A stretch of DNA of 64,000 nucleotides from JBCDCB01 sp039182735 (GTDB taxonomy: Bacteria; Planctomycetota; Phycisphaerae; Phycisphaerales; UBA1924). The notes below the pieces were generated by a model. It was not told where the DNA came from. It did not search any database and saw only the letters and a list, made by a program, of their open reading frames with translations. The stretch's first letter is position 1; each line of letters opens with the position of its first letter. Shown here piece after piece: positions 32,723 to 40,839 of the stretch. Position numbers and translations under genes: made by a program. The DNA is taken from the NCBI GenBank assembly GCA_039182735.1, contig JBCDCB010000004.1:1-64000 (forward strand), written 5' to 3'.

Positions 32723-33853
32723 ATGCCGAAGAAGACCGCGTACAAGACCTCGATCGATTACATCCAGATCCTCGATGAGAAGGGCAACCTCGACGCGAAC
32801 CTCGCGCGCGGCACCCTCAAGGACAAGGACGTCATCGAGCTCTACGAGCAGATCAGCATCTGCCGCCACTACGACGAAATCGCCTTCAAGCTGCAGCGCT
32901 CCGGGCGCATGGGCACCTACCCGCAGAACAAGGGGCAAGAGGCCGGCCCCGCCGGCGTCGGGCTCGCGCTCCGTCACCATTCCCCCGACAACTGGCTCGT
33001 CCCCTGCTATCGCGAGAACATCGCGCTCTTCCTCAACGGGCTGCCCATGGAGAAGATCCTGCTCCACTGGATGGGCGACGAGCGCGGCAACCAGATCCCG
33101 CAGGGCGTCAACGTCACGCCCATCTCCATCCCCATCGGCACGCACCCCCTGCACGCCGCCGGGCTCGCATGGGCGATGAAGTACCGCGGGGAGGAGAACG
33201 TCGCGGTCGCGTTCTTCGGCGACGGCGCGACGTCCGAGGGCGACGTCCACGAAGCGATGAACTTCGCGTCGGCTCTCAATCTGCCTTGCATCTTCTTCTG
33301 CCAGAACAACCGATGGGCCATCTCCGTGCCGCTGGAAAAGCAGACGGGTTCGGAGACGATCGTTCAGAAGGGCGTCGCGTACGGGCTGCACTGCGTGCAG
33401 ATCGACGGCAACGACATCTTCGCCTCGTACAAAGCAACGAAGGACGCGATCAAGCGCGCCGTCAAGGATGGCAAGCCGACCTTCATCGAAGCGGTCACCT
33501 ATCGACTGGGCGACCACACCACCGCCGACGATGCCCGCCGCTACCGCGACGAGAAGGAAGTCGCCAAGTGGGCGAAGCGAGACCCGCTTATCCGCATCCG
33601 CAAGTATCTTGAGGCGCAGGAGCTGTGGGACGACGACAAGCAGTCGGCCCTCGAAGCCAAGGCGAAGGAGATCGTCAGCGAGGTCGTCAAGAAGGCCGAG
33701 GGCATCGAAGCGCCTACGACCGACGACATCTTCGACTACACCTTCTTCGAGCTGCCGGACGAGCTCATCAAGCAGCGCGAGACGCTGCGCACGAGCGCGC
33801 TCGGGCAGCACCCGCAGCAGGAGAACCTCTCGGGCGCGCCAACGCACGCCTGA
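32723..33853 (+). CDS. pdhA: 2-oxoacid dehydrogenase E1 alpha subunit (pyruvate dehydrogenase-type)
   Basis: 376 residues. Thiamine diphosphate motif: FFGDGATSEGDVHEAMNFAS through CQNNRWAISVP (GDG...NN). GRMGTYPQNKGQEAGPAG and VPCYRENIALFLNGLP are typical of the Bacillus-type E1 alpha. RYRDEKE is in the phosphorylation-loop region. With E1 beta it decarboxylates pyruvate or branched-chain 2-oxoacids and acylates the E2 lipoyl group. GAGG lies before the ATG. The island around it favours a branched-chain role, but the N-terminal sequence looks pyruvate-type; the substrate is undecided. Confidence 0.9.
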   Translation: MPKKTAYKTSIDYIQILDEKGNLDANLARGTLKDKDVIELYEQISICRHYDEIAFKLQRSGRMGTYPQNKGQEAGPAGVGLALRHHSPDNWLVPCYRENIALFLNGLPMEKILLHWMGDERGNQIPQGVNVTPISIPIGTHPLHAAGLAWAMKYRGEENVAVAFFGDGATSEGDVHEAMNFASALNLPCIFFCQNNRWAISVPLEKQTGSETIVQKGVAYGLHCVQIDGNDIFASYKATKDAIKRAVKDGKPTFIEAVTYRLGDHTTADDARRYRDEKEVAKWAKRDPLIRIRKYLEAQELWDDDKQSALEAKAKEIVSEVVKKAEGIEAPTTDDIFDYTFFELPDELIKQRETLRTSALGQHPQQENLSGAPTHA

Positions 33854-33867
33854 CCGGGAGCCTCGCG

Positions 33868-34137
33868 ATGCTGATCAAGGTCACCGACACCAAGAACCGC
33901 GAGTTCTTCATCAACCCCCTCTACGTGAAGGCCCTGCGCGAGAAGAAGCCGGGCCTCGTCGAGATCAGCGGCGTCACCACGCAGTGGGGCACCGCGCTGG
34001 TCGTGCAGGAGGACATGCAGGCGCTCGCCGACCGACTCTCGGTCGCGATGCCCGACTCGCCCGCGATGTCCGCGGTACTGGCGGCGATCCGGGATCAGGA
34101 AGAACAAGCCGCGGCCGCCGCTGCCGCCGCGGGCTGA
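33868..34137 (+). CDS. Small protein between E1 alpha and E1 beta, FlbD/SwrD-like
   Basis: 89 residues starting 14 bases after the E1 alpha stop, with GGGAG seven bases before the ATG. The first 55 residues (LIKVTDTKNREFFINPLYVK, then PGLVEISGVTTQWGTALVVQ) follow the layout of FlbD/SwrD proteins: a beta strand, N/K-x-E-F-x-I-N-P, strands with V-E-I, and a V-x-E-D turn. A helical tail ends in QEEQAAAAAAAAG. FlbD-type proteins are linked to flagellar function, which does not explain this location. The similarity is by eye and weak. The position in the operon suggests a role with the E1 complex, but nothing more can be said. Confidence 0.7.
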   Translation: MLIKVTDTKNREFFINPLYVKALREKKPGLVEISGVTTQWGTALVVQEDMQALADRLSVAMPDSPAMSAVLAAIRDQEEQAAAAAAAAG

Positions 34138-34171
34138 CGAGACACAACGAACCCACGGGAATACCAGACCA

Positions 34172-35146
34172 ATGGCCAACCTCACGCTCGTCGCCGCGAT
34201 CAACCTCGCGCTCGCTCAGGAAATGGAAGCAGACGACCGCGTCATCATCCTCGGCGAAGACGTCGGGGTGAACGGCGGCGTCTTCCGCGTCACCGAGAAC
34301 CTCCAGCAGCGCTTCGGTGAGCACCGCGTCGTCGATACCCCGCTCGCCGAGTCGGGCATCATCGGCAGCGCCATCGGGCTCGCCATGGCCGGGCTCCGTC
34401 CCGTCCCCGAGATCCAGTTCGAGGGCTTCCTCGGTCCGGCGTACGACCAGATCGTCAACCACGCCGCCCGCTATCGCACACGCTCGCGCGGCAGTATCAC
34501 CATCCCCCTCACCATCCGCGTCCCCGTCGGCGGGGGCATCCACGCGCCCGAGCTGCACAGCGATTCGCCCGAAGCCATCTACGCGCACACCCCCGGCATC
34601 AAGGTCGTCATGCCCTCGACCCCCTACGACGCCAAGGGCCTGCTCATCAGCGCCATCCGCGACCCCGACCCCGTCATCTACTTCGAACCCAAGCGCATCT
34701 ACCGCGCCTTCCGCGAAGAGGTCCCCGAGGACGAGTACACCATCCCGATCGGCGAGGCCAAGGTCGTGCAGGACGGCGAGGACATCACCGTTGTCACTTG
34801 GGGCGCGACCACCATCCAGTGCCTCGAAGCGATGGACAACCTGCCGGAAGATCTCAGCGTCGAGCTCATCGATTTGCGCACGATCTATCCGTTCGATATC
34901 GACTGCGTCGTCGAGTCGGTCAAGAAGACCGGTCGCTGCGTGATCGTGCACGAGGCGCCCAAGACCGCCGGCATGGGCGCGGAGATCGCCACGACCATCC
35001 AGGAGCACGCGTTCCTGCACCTCAAGGCGCCGGTCCAGCGCGTCGCGGGCTTCGACACGATCATGCCCTACTACAAGCTCGAACTCGACTACCTGCCCGA
35101 GGCCAAACGCATCGAGAAGGGCATCCTCGAGTGCGCGGCGTTCTGA
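34172..35146 (+). CDS. pdhB: 2-oxoacid dehydrogenase E1 beta subunit
   Basis: 324 residues, the standard length. Motifs: LGEDVGVNGGVFRVTENL (thiamine-contacting Glu), DTPLAESGIIGSAIGLAMAG, EIQFEGFLGPAYDQIVNHAA, then ITIPLTIRVPVGGGIHAPEL and VIYFEPKRIYR. It pairs with E1 alpha across the 35- and 15-base gaps around the small intervening gene. GGGAA lies about 11 bases upstream of the ATG. The last 16 bases overlap the GTG-initiated next gene. Confidence 0.93.
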   Translation: MANLTLVAAINLALAQEMEADDRVIILGEDVGVNGGVFRVTENLQQRFGEHRVVDTPLAESGIIGSAIGLAMAGLRPVPEIQFEGFLGPAYDQIVNHAARYRTRSRGSITIPLTIRVPVGGGIHAPELHSDSPEAIYAHTPGIKVVMPSTPYDAKGLLISAIRDPDPVIYFEPKRIYRAFREEVPEDEYTIPIGEAKVVQDGEDITVVTWGATTIQCLEAMDNLPEDLSVELIDLRTIYPFDIDCVVESVKKTGRCVIVHEAPKTAGMGAEIATTIQEHAFLHLKAPVQRVAGFDTIMPYYKLELDYLPEAKRIEKGILECAAF

Positions 35147-35619
35147 GCGACGAGCAGGCGCTCGCAGAACTTCGTCGATTCCTCGATGTCGTGGCCTCGC
35201 CGACAGGCGATCGGATCGATCGATTCGAATCGCTCCGGCGGGCGTTGATTTCGTTGATTGCGATCGGGGCATCGGAGGGTCGCGAAGAGGCCTACCCGGA
35301 TGATTCAGAGCCTTCACCCGATCGATATAGGCATTGGTCCACGGTCGTTGCCGACATGTGGCCCGAGTTGCCTCGCGTGCATCACGTTGTCTGGCCATTG
35401 CAGCGCCTTGACTCTGAACCAGAGTTGATGGCAGGTAGCACTTCTGATCACATCGCAGACATCTGTCGTGAGGTAGAGGAGTCGCTCGGCGTCGCCGAGC
35501 AAACGGGCACTGCCGCGGGTGTCGAGCAGTTCCGCTGGGCGTATCGCCACCACTTGAGCATGGGTCATACCGGCTGGCTGCTGCTGGCGCTGGATCACAC
35601 CATCGGCGGCTTCGAGTGA
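35131..35619 (+). CDS. Hypothetical protein coupled to E1 beta
   Basis: 162 residues if read from GTG at 35131, inside the end of E1 beta; no ATG exists before the conserved-looking helix (DEQALAELRRFLDVVASPTG). It is soluble, acidic and rich in Trp and His (FRWAYRHHLSMGHTGWLLLA near the end). I do not recognise a family. Codon use is less GC-biased than in E1 beta. The overlap suggests co-translation, but the function need not be related. Confidence 0.55.
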   Translation: MRGVLSDEQALAELRRFLDVVASPTGDRIDRFESLRRALISLIAIGASEGREEAYPDDSEPSPDRYRHWSTVVADMWPELPRVHHVVWPLQRLDSEPELMAGSTSDHIADICREVEESLGVAEQTGTAAGVEQFRWAYRHHLSMGHTGWLLLALDHTIGGFE

Positions 35620-35620
35620 C

Positions 35621-35935
35621 TCACACGTCACTCGCCACAAGCCCCTCCCTCGCCAGTGCCATCGCCACCTTTGTATAGCTCGGCACAAAGGGCGCCATCT
35701 CGATCCTCGGCTCCGCACCGAATGACGAGTGAAACGCGATCAACTCGTCGAGATCACCGCCTGTGTACGTGCGCTCGAAGTCGATGCCCGCGGCGAAGTT
35801 CGCCCACGAGCCCGGCGACTCGTACATCATCATCCCGCCGCACCACGGGCGGGATGCACGCGCGATCTCGCCGACCGCACACGCGAGGCGTGTCTCTTCC
35901 AAGCGGGCAACGTCGATGGGCTGGTAGATGGTCAT
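35621..35935 (-). pseudogene. Probable remnant of a GNAT protein (N-terminal part only)
   Basis: 104 residues: ARLEETRLACAVGEIARASR, WCGGMMMYESPGSWANFAAG, then GDLDELIAFHSSFGAEPRIE and APFVPSYTKVAMALAREGL. This resembles the N-terminal lobe of GNAT proteins in which a Gly-Gly strand, an N-x-x-x-G turn, LD-x-x-x-x-F and a RIE strand are followed by the acetyl-CoA-binding domain. Here the frame stops before that domain, next to the stop of the plus-strand gene at 35619. Either the rest was lost or this is a short free-standing domain. TATTCT lies eight bases upstream of the ATG. Confidence 0.5.
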
Positions 35936-36019
35936 GTACGTCGAGAATATCGGCGAAACACGGGCGATTCGCGCGGTTCGGTAAAGCGTTCAACCACGCC
36001 GACAACCCGCCGGAGCGGC

Positions 36020-36025
36020 TACAAT
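36020..36025 (+). promoter_or_regulatory. -10 box upstream of the E2 gene
   Basis: TACAAT in the 147-base divergent gap before the E2 gene. It predicts a leader of about 50 nt. No good -35 is visible. Confidence 0.45.
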
Positions 36026-36082
36026 GGCCGCCCCCGCGATGGGGCTTGTCCACGCACGAAACCGACGAGAGAGACCCGCACG

Positions 36083-37474
36083 ATGGCACACGCCAAGTCC
36101 ACCGACCCCAACGTCTTCATCCTCCCCGACCTCGGCGAGGGCGTGCACGAAGCCGAACTCATCTCGTGGAAGGTCAAGCCCGGCGAGACCGTCGAAGAGC
36201 ACCAGGTCGTCGCCGAGATGGAAACCGACAAGGCGCTCGTCGAAGTCCCGAGCCCGCGCGACGGCGTCATCAAGGAACTCTTCGGCAACGTCGGCGACAT
36301 CCTCAACGTCGGCGAACCCGCATGGACGTACGAAGGCGCCACCACCAGCGCACCGGAACCCAAGCCCGCGCCCGCCTCTAAACCCGCGCCGGCCCCCGAG
36401 CCGTCGAGCAACGGCGCCTCCAGCAACGGCGAGCGCGAAGACGCGGGCACCGTTGTCGGCACCATGTCGGGTGGTCTCGGCGGTGTCTCCGCCGAGGGCG
36501 GCAAGGCCCTCGCCACACCCGCCGTGCGCAGGCTCGCGCGCGACCTGGGTGTCGAGATCGACACCGTCGCCGGCAGCGGCATCGCCGGGCGCGTCACCGA
36601 GCGTGACGTCCGCGCCGCCGCCGACTCGGGCGGCTCGCGCCCCGCGCCGGCACCCGCGCCCGCCGTGCAGCCGTCGCCCCCCGCCGAGGCCCCGCCCGCG
36701 CCGAGCAAGTCCCTCGCGACGACCGTCGCGCGCGAGAACGTCGCCGCCGGCTCGCCCGTGCCCATCGATCGCAACAACGGCTCGATCGTCCCCTTCCGAG
36801 GCGTGCGGCGCACCATCGCCAACCGCCTGCGTCAGTCGATCGATACCGCGGTCCACTTCTCGGTGATGGACGACGCCGACGTCACCAAGCTCGACGCCGA
36901 GCGCAAGAAGCTCGAAGCCGCGAGCGGCGAGAAGGTCTCGTACCTGCCCTTCGTCGTGAGCGCGCTGTGCCGCGCGGTGAAAAAGCACCCCGCGCTCAAC
37001 GCGCTGGCCGACGACGCCAGCGAAGAGATCATCGTCAAGAACGTGGTGCACATGGGCATCGCGGCCGACACCGAGCACGGGCTGACCGTGCCCGTCATCC
37101 CCGACGCCGACGCCATGGGCGTGCTGCAGATCGCCCGCGAGATCAGCGACCTCGCGCGCGCAACGCGTGACCGCACCATCCCGCGCGAGCGTCTGATGGG
37201 CTCGACGATCACGATCAGCAACGTCGGCTCGTACGCCGGCAAGTACGCGACGCCCGTCATCAACTACCCCGAGGTCGCGATCCTCGCGGCGGGTCGCGTC
37301 TTCGAGGGCGTGGTCGCCGACAACGGCGCGATCAAGGTGTCCAAGCTGCTCCCGCTGAGCATGACGTGCGATCACCGCTGCGTCGATGGCGCCGAGGCGG
37401 CCCGCTGCCTCGCGACGGTCGTGGATCTGCTCAAGAACCACCCGGACCAACTGCTCACCCCGGCGCGGGGCTAG
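36083..37474 (+). CDS. pdhC: Dihydrolipoamide acyltransferase E2
   Basis: 463 residues: a lipoyl domain (residues 10-85, lipoyl-Lys50 in EMETDKALVEVPSP), an Ala/Pro linker, a peripheral-subunit-binding domain (LATPAVRRLARDLGVEIDTV, GSGIAGRVTERDV), a second Ala/Pro linker, and the catalytic domain (IVPFRGVRRTIANRLRQSID to the end) with the active-site SMTCDHRCVDGAEAAR (His and Asp of HxxxDG). It transfers the acyl group from lipoamide to CoA. It is separated from E1 by two small genes and has its own promoter. No E3 gene is in the window. The GERE.../SSNGASSNG linker is Ser/Asn-rich. Confidence 0.93.
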   Translation: MAHAKSTDPNVFILPDLGEGVHEAELISWKVKPGETVEEHQVVAEMETDKALVEVPSPRDGVIKELFGNVGDILNVGEPAWTYEGATTSAPEPKPAPASKPAPAPEPSSNGASSNGEREDAGTVVGTMSGGLGGVSAEGGKALATPAVRRLARDLGVEIDTVAGSGIAGRVTERDVRAAADSGGSRPAPAPAPAVQPSPPAEAPPAPSKSLATTVARENVAAGSPVPIDRNNGSIVPFRGVRRTIANRLRQSIDTAVHFSVMDDADVTKLDAERKKLEAASGEKVSYLPFVVSALCRAVKKHPALNALADDASEEIIVKNVVHMGIAADTEHGLTVPVIPDADAMGVLQIAREISDLARATRDRTIPRERLMGSTITISNVGSYAGKYATPVINYPEVAILAAGRVFEGVVADNGAIKVSKLLPLSMTCDHRCVDGAEAARCLATVVDLLKNHPDQLLTPARG

Positions 37475-38319
37475 TGCTTGCCTCGCAGCAGTCGATGCGT
37501 TCGTTCGATGATCGCTCGCTCATCTGGTGGGAGCCGATCGAGGACCGGCAGCACAAGCCCTTCGAGCGTCCGGCGGGGCGCTGATTCGGGGATCGGTGCG
37601 ACGACTCGAACGAGCCATCCACGCGGCTCCCGATCCGGCCGCCTCTTGTGACCAAACGCTTCGAGTTCGTGCACAAGATCGAAGAGACCGTGGACTGGCA
37701 AGGCCAACTGTCGTTCGGCCTTCAACCATGCCGATAGCATCGCCATCGGTGCGATAATCGCGAGCGCGTCCCACTCACCCCACCAGTTGCGCACTTCAAA
37801 CTTCCAAAGCACGAAGTCAGCGAGCCAGGACATTGCGGCCGCTGGCCACTCACCTCCAAGGCGACACGACGTATCAACGATGCGAAAGCACGTGGAACTA
37901 TCGGGTGTCTCTTCCTGCGGCTCCGAGTTGCAAATGTTGCTCCATCGTGCAAGATCACCGAGCAACATGCACGCACAGAGCGTCCGGAGCGTCCATCGCG
38001 CGTTGGGACGCCCGTCTTTGCCGACTTCTGTCTCCCAGCTCTCCCGCTTCTCTCCGTGGAAGCGATACCCCCACCGCGTCAAGCAGACAGCCTCGGCGAT
38101 CCACCCCTCGTCCTTCTCCGGCCACTCGCCATGCTCGACGAAGTGCGTCAGCGTCTTCAGTGAACCTTCGTAGCTCGGCTCGTCTCCGTTCGCGATCTCT
38201 TTGACCAAATTGCGGTCGTTGCGCAGCGTCTCCAGCACGAGTTCGCGCAGCGGCCCCTCGTCCGGGCCGCAGGCGCGGATCAGGTCGGCGTCGAGCTTGA
38301 ACTCCTGCGGATCGTCCAT
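37471..38319 (-). CDS. Hypothetical protein
   Basis: 282 residues, soluble, rich in Trp (for example RNWWGEWDALAI) and Leu, helical throughout, with a Cys-rich stretch ARWTLRTLCACMLLGDLARW. No family recognised. It converges on the E2 gene with a four-base overlap of stops. The ATG at 38319 is favoured by a -10-like box five bases upstream and the acidic start MDDPQEFKLDADLIRACG. It is somewhat less GC-rich than the flanking genes. Confidence 0.65.
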   Translation of the reverse strand: MDDPQEFKLDADLIRACGPDEGPLRELVLETLRNDRNLVKEIANGDEPSYEGSLKTLTHFVEHGEWPEKDEGWIAEAVCLTRWGYRFHGEKRESWETEVGKDGRPNARWTLRTLCACMLLGDLARWSNICNSEPQEETPDSSTCFRIVDTSCRLGGEWPAAAMSWLADFVLWKFEVRNWWGEWDALAIIAPMAMLSAWLKAERQLALPVHGLFDLVHELEAFGHKRRPDREPRGWLVRVVAPIPESAPRRTLEGLVLPVLDRLPPDERAIIERTHRLLRGKH

Positions 38320-38324
38320 GCCCG

Positions 38325-38330
38325 ATCGTA
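38325..38330 (-). promoter_or_regulatory. Leaderless-type -10 box
   Basis: TACGAT (38330-38325), then CGGGC, then ATG at 38319: spacing of five and no Shine-Dalgarno. Confidence 0.45.
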
Positions 38331-38354
38331 CCGGTCGGATCCGCCCGATCCCCC

Positions 38355-38360
38355 TACACT
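38355..38360 (+). promoter_or_regulatory. -10 box of asnS
   Basis: TACACT 30 bases before the asnS ATG. It leaves a short leader that carries the GGAGG Shine-Dalgarno. Confidence 0.55.
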
Positions 38361-38390
38361 CGCCTCCCCCGCTGCTATGGAGGTTTCGAG

Positions 38391-39800
38391 ATGACGGCGA
38401 TGACGGTGCAGGCCGCGATGGACGCCCAGCCATCCGACGAACAGGTCACGGTCAAAGGCTGGGTCCGCACCCGGCGCGACTCCAAGGCCGGGCTCTCGTT
38501 CATCGCGATCAACGACGGCTCGGGCTTCGGCAACCTCCAGATCGTCGCGCCCAGCGACCTGCCCAACTACGAGGATGAGGTCCTCCACCTCACCGCGGGC
38601 TGCGCCATCGAAGCCGACGGCGTGCTCGTCGAATCAAAGGGCAAGGGCCAATCCGTCGAGCTCAAGGCGACCGCGATCCGCGTGATCGGCTGGGTGGACG
38701 ACCCCGACACCTATCCCGTCAGCGCGAAGCGCCACACCTTCGAGTACCTGCGCGACGTCGCGCACCTGCGTGTGCGCACGAACACGTTCGGCGCCGTCGC
38801 GCGCACGCGCCACTGCCTCTCGCAGGCCGTGCATCGCTTCTTCCATGACCACGGCTTCTACTGGGTGCATACGCCGATCATCACGGCGAGCGACTGCGAG
38901 GGCGCGGGGGAGATGTTCCGCGTCTCGACGCTCGACATGGAGAACCTGCCGCGCACGGATGAGGGCGCGATCGACAACACGCAGGACTTCTTCGGACGCG
39001 AAGCCAACCTCACCGTGAGCGGTCAGCTCAATGTCGAGACCTACTGCTGTGCGCTCAGCAAGGTGTACACCTTCGGCCCGACGTTCCGCGCCGAGAACAG
39101 CAACACGGCGCGCCACCTCGCCGAGTTCTGGATGATCGAGCCGGAGATCGCCTTCGCGGATCTGTCGGACGACGCCGACCTCGCGGAAGAGTTCACGAAG
39201 TTCTGCCTGAAGACAGCGCTGGAGGAGCGGGCCGACGACATGGCCTTCTTCAACGAACGCATCGAGAAGGGGCTGATCGACGTGCTCACGCACGTCATCG
39301 AGTCTCCGTTCGAGCGGATCACGTACACCGAGGCGATCGAGAAGCTCAAAGCCGCGAAGAAGAAGTGGGAGTTCGAGCCCGATTGGGGCGTCGATCTCCA
39401 GACCGAGCACGAGCGATACCTCACCGAAGAGCTCATCAAGCGTCCGGTGATCGTGATGGACTACCCCAAGTCGATCAAGGCCTTCTACATGCGCATGAAC
39501 GAGCCCGACAGCGACGGGCGCGAGACCGTCGCGGCGATGGACGTGCTCGTCCCCCGCGTCGGCGAACTCATCGGCGGCTCGCAGCGCGAAGAGCGCCTCG
39601 ACGTGCTTGACACACGCCTCGACGAGATGAACCTGCCCAAAGAGGACTACTGGTGGTACCGCGACCTGCGCCGCTACGGCACCGTGCCGCACGCGGGCTT
39701 CGGGCTCGGGTTCGAACGCCTCGTGCAGTTCGTCACCGGGATGCAGAACATCCGCGACGTGATCCCCTTCCCGCGCACGCCCGGCAACGCGGCGTTTTGA
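38391..39800 (+). CDS. asnS: Asparaginyl-tRNA synthetase
   Basis: 469 residues of the class IIb type. An N-terminal OB-fold anticodon-binding domain (VTVKGWVRTRRDSKAGLSFI) precedes the catalytic core. Motif 1 region HDHGFYWVHTPIITASDCEG, motif 2 VYTFGPTFRAENSNTARHLA, then EFWMIEPEIAF, and motif 3 GFGLGFERLVQFVTGMQNIR. The short insert GAGEMFRVSTLD and the LxxxE/EIA pattern distinguish AsnRS from AspRS. It charges tRNA-Asn in the cytoplasm. GGAGG is seven bases before the ATG. Confidence 0.95.
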   Translation: MTAMTVQAAMDAQPSDEQVTVKGWVRTRRDSKAGLSFIAINDGSGFGNLQIVAPSDLPNYEDEVLHLTAGCAIEADGVLVESKGKGQSVELKATAIRVIGWVDDPDTYPVSAKRHTFEYLRDVAHLRVRTNTFGAVARTRHCLSQAVHRFFHDHGFYWVHTPIITASDCEGAGEMFRVSTLDMENLPRTDEGAIDNTQDFFGREANLTVSGQLNVETYCCALSKVYTFGPTFRAENSNTARHLAEFWMIEPEIAFADLSDDADLAEEFTKFCLKTALEERADDMAFFNERIEKGLIDVLTHVIESPFERITYTEAIEKLKAAKKKWEFEPDWGVDLQTEHERYLTEELIKRPVIVMDYPKSIKAFYMRMNEPDSDGRETVAAMDVLVPRVGELIGGSQREERLDVLDTRLDEMNLPKEDYWWYRDLRRYGTVPHAGFGLGFERLVQFVTGMQNIRDVIPFPRTPGNAAF

Positions 39801-39840
39801 TCGGGACAAGCCGCGCGTCCGCACGCAAGGTCTCTCTCCT

Positions 39841-39896
39841 AACGAGCCGCGCGCGTCAGCAAGCGGGGACCCGCTCCCTCACAGTCGCGGCTCGTT
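39841..39896. terminator. Large inverted repeat between convergent genes
   Basis: Perfect 11-base arms AACGAGCCGCG (39841-39851) and CGCGGCTCGTT (39886-39896), with a smaller AGCGGG/CCCGCT hairpin in the loop. It lies between asnS (ending 39800) and the convergent gene ending 39903, so it is probably a shared bidirectional terminator, although there is no T tract. Confidence 0.6.
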
Positions 39897-39902
39897 CAGA
39901 AC

Positions 39903-40562
39903 TCAGCCGAACGCATCCACCAGCATGCCGAGCCTGTTGCTCGACCCGTCGCGCTCGGGTTCATCGACGTCGCCAGCCTGCTCAGCGCGCTGCTGCTCGG
40001 CGAGTTCGGCTCGTGCCTCGGCTTCCATCTGCGATGCCTTCGACGCGACCTGTTGATCGGTGCTCGAAGGCTCCGCCGGCGCGAGCGCCGCGCGGCGGAT
40101 CTGCTGCGCTTTCTGGATCGTCGCCTGCGGGTCGCCATCGACCGGCGAGGTGTCGATGTTCACGCTGCCGCCCACGGCATACCGCTTGCCATCGGGACCG
40201 GTCTGATACGAGTAGAAGGGCCCGCCCCGGAAGAGCGAACCCGCCGCGGCGACGTGCGCCTGCTCGTGCGTGCGCACCTCCTGATCGCGAGCCTTGAGCT
40301 CCTCGACCTGGCGCTGCTCCTCTTCGCTCAGCGGCTCACCGTTCGGCGCACTCGCTCGGTTCGGGTCGCTAGGCGCGAAGACGTCGCCGTCCTCGTTGCG
40401 TTGCTCGTTCGGCGCCAGCGCCCGCTCCGGGCGGCTTGTCTGCTCGGTGCGTTCCTGTCGCGGCGTGGGCGTGACACCGCTCCGCGCGATCAGCGCGTTG
40501 ATCGAAGATGCCGCGGATGAGGTGACCGGCGCGATCGTCACGAGAGACTCCCGCATCGACAT
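39903..40562 (-). CDS. SprA-related putative metalloprotease (CJM1_0395 family)
   Basis: 219 residues. The conserved centre is QVEELKARDQEVRTHEQAHV, then AGSLFRGGPFYSYQTGPDGK, YAVGGSVNIDTSPVDGDPQA and IQKAQQIRRAALAPAEPSST. HEQAH is the zinc-protease-like motif, and AVGGEV/GGSVNID plus the AP.EPS.qD pattern is the SprA-related signature. Both ends are low-complexity and charged. The function is not established; members occur widely in proteobacteria and planctomycetes. ATG at 40556 is an equally possible start. Confidence 0.85.
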   Translation of the reverse strand: MSMRESLVTIAPVTSSAASSINALIARSGVTPTPRQERTEQTSRPERALAPNEQRNEDGDVFAPSDPNRASAPNGEPLSEEEQRQVEELKARDQEVRTHEQAHVAAAGSLFRGGPFYSYQTGPDGKRYAVGGSVNIDTSPVDGDPQATIQKAQQIRRAALAPAEPSSTDQQVASKASQMEAEARAELAEQQRAEQAGDVDEPERDGSSNRLGMLVDAFG

Positions 40563-40693
40563 CGGGCATCGACGAGCGCCGATCGAGGCGGATCGCGGGA
40601 AGCACGCGGGCGTCTCGGCGGTTCACGCGGACGGGCGGCGCAGGTCGCCCAGCTTGACGCGCCGGTGGGCGGGAACCGCGGGCTCTGGGGCGG

Positions 40694-40780
40694 TAAACTC
40701 CGCTCGGGTCCGAGTGGGGCCGAACGGGAAACCGCGGGGCGTCGGACGCGTATGGGCGGACCCGCCCGGTCGTGCGACGC
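40694..40780 (+). promoter_or_regulatory. pilT promoter and structured leader
   Basis: -10 box TAAACT (40694-40699) gives a leader of about 135 nt. In it, GCGTCG (40739-40744) pairs with CGACGC (40775-40780), enclosing GGGCG-GACC-CGCCC (40754-40767). GAGGAG follows directly before the ATG at 40840. The rest of the gap from 40563 holds no gene. Confidence 0.45.
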
Positions 40781-40839
40781 GCGATCGCCGTGCCCGCGAT
40801 GGGCGTTGAATCGACCGCAGACGTGAGCGAGGAGCGACG

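Noticed and set aside
40706..40839. c-di-GMP (GEMM-I) riboswitch before pilT
   Set aside because: A stem structure is present, but the conserved GEMM-I core sequence I looked for is not.
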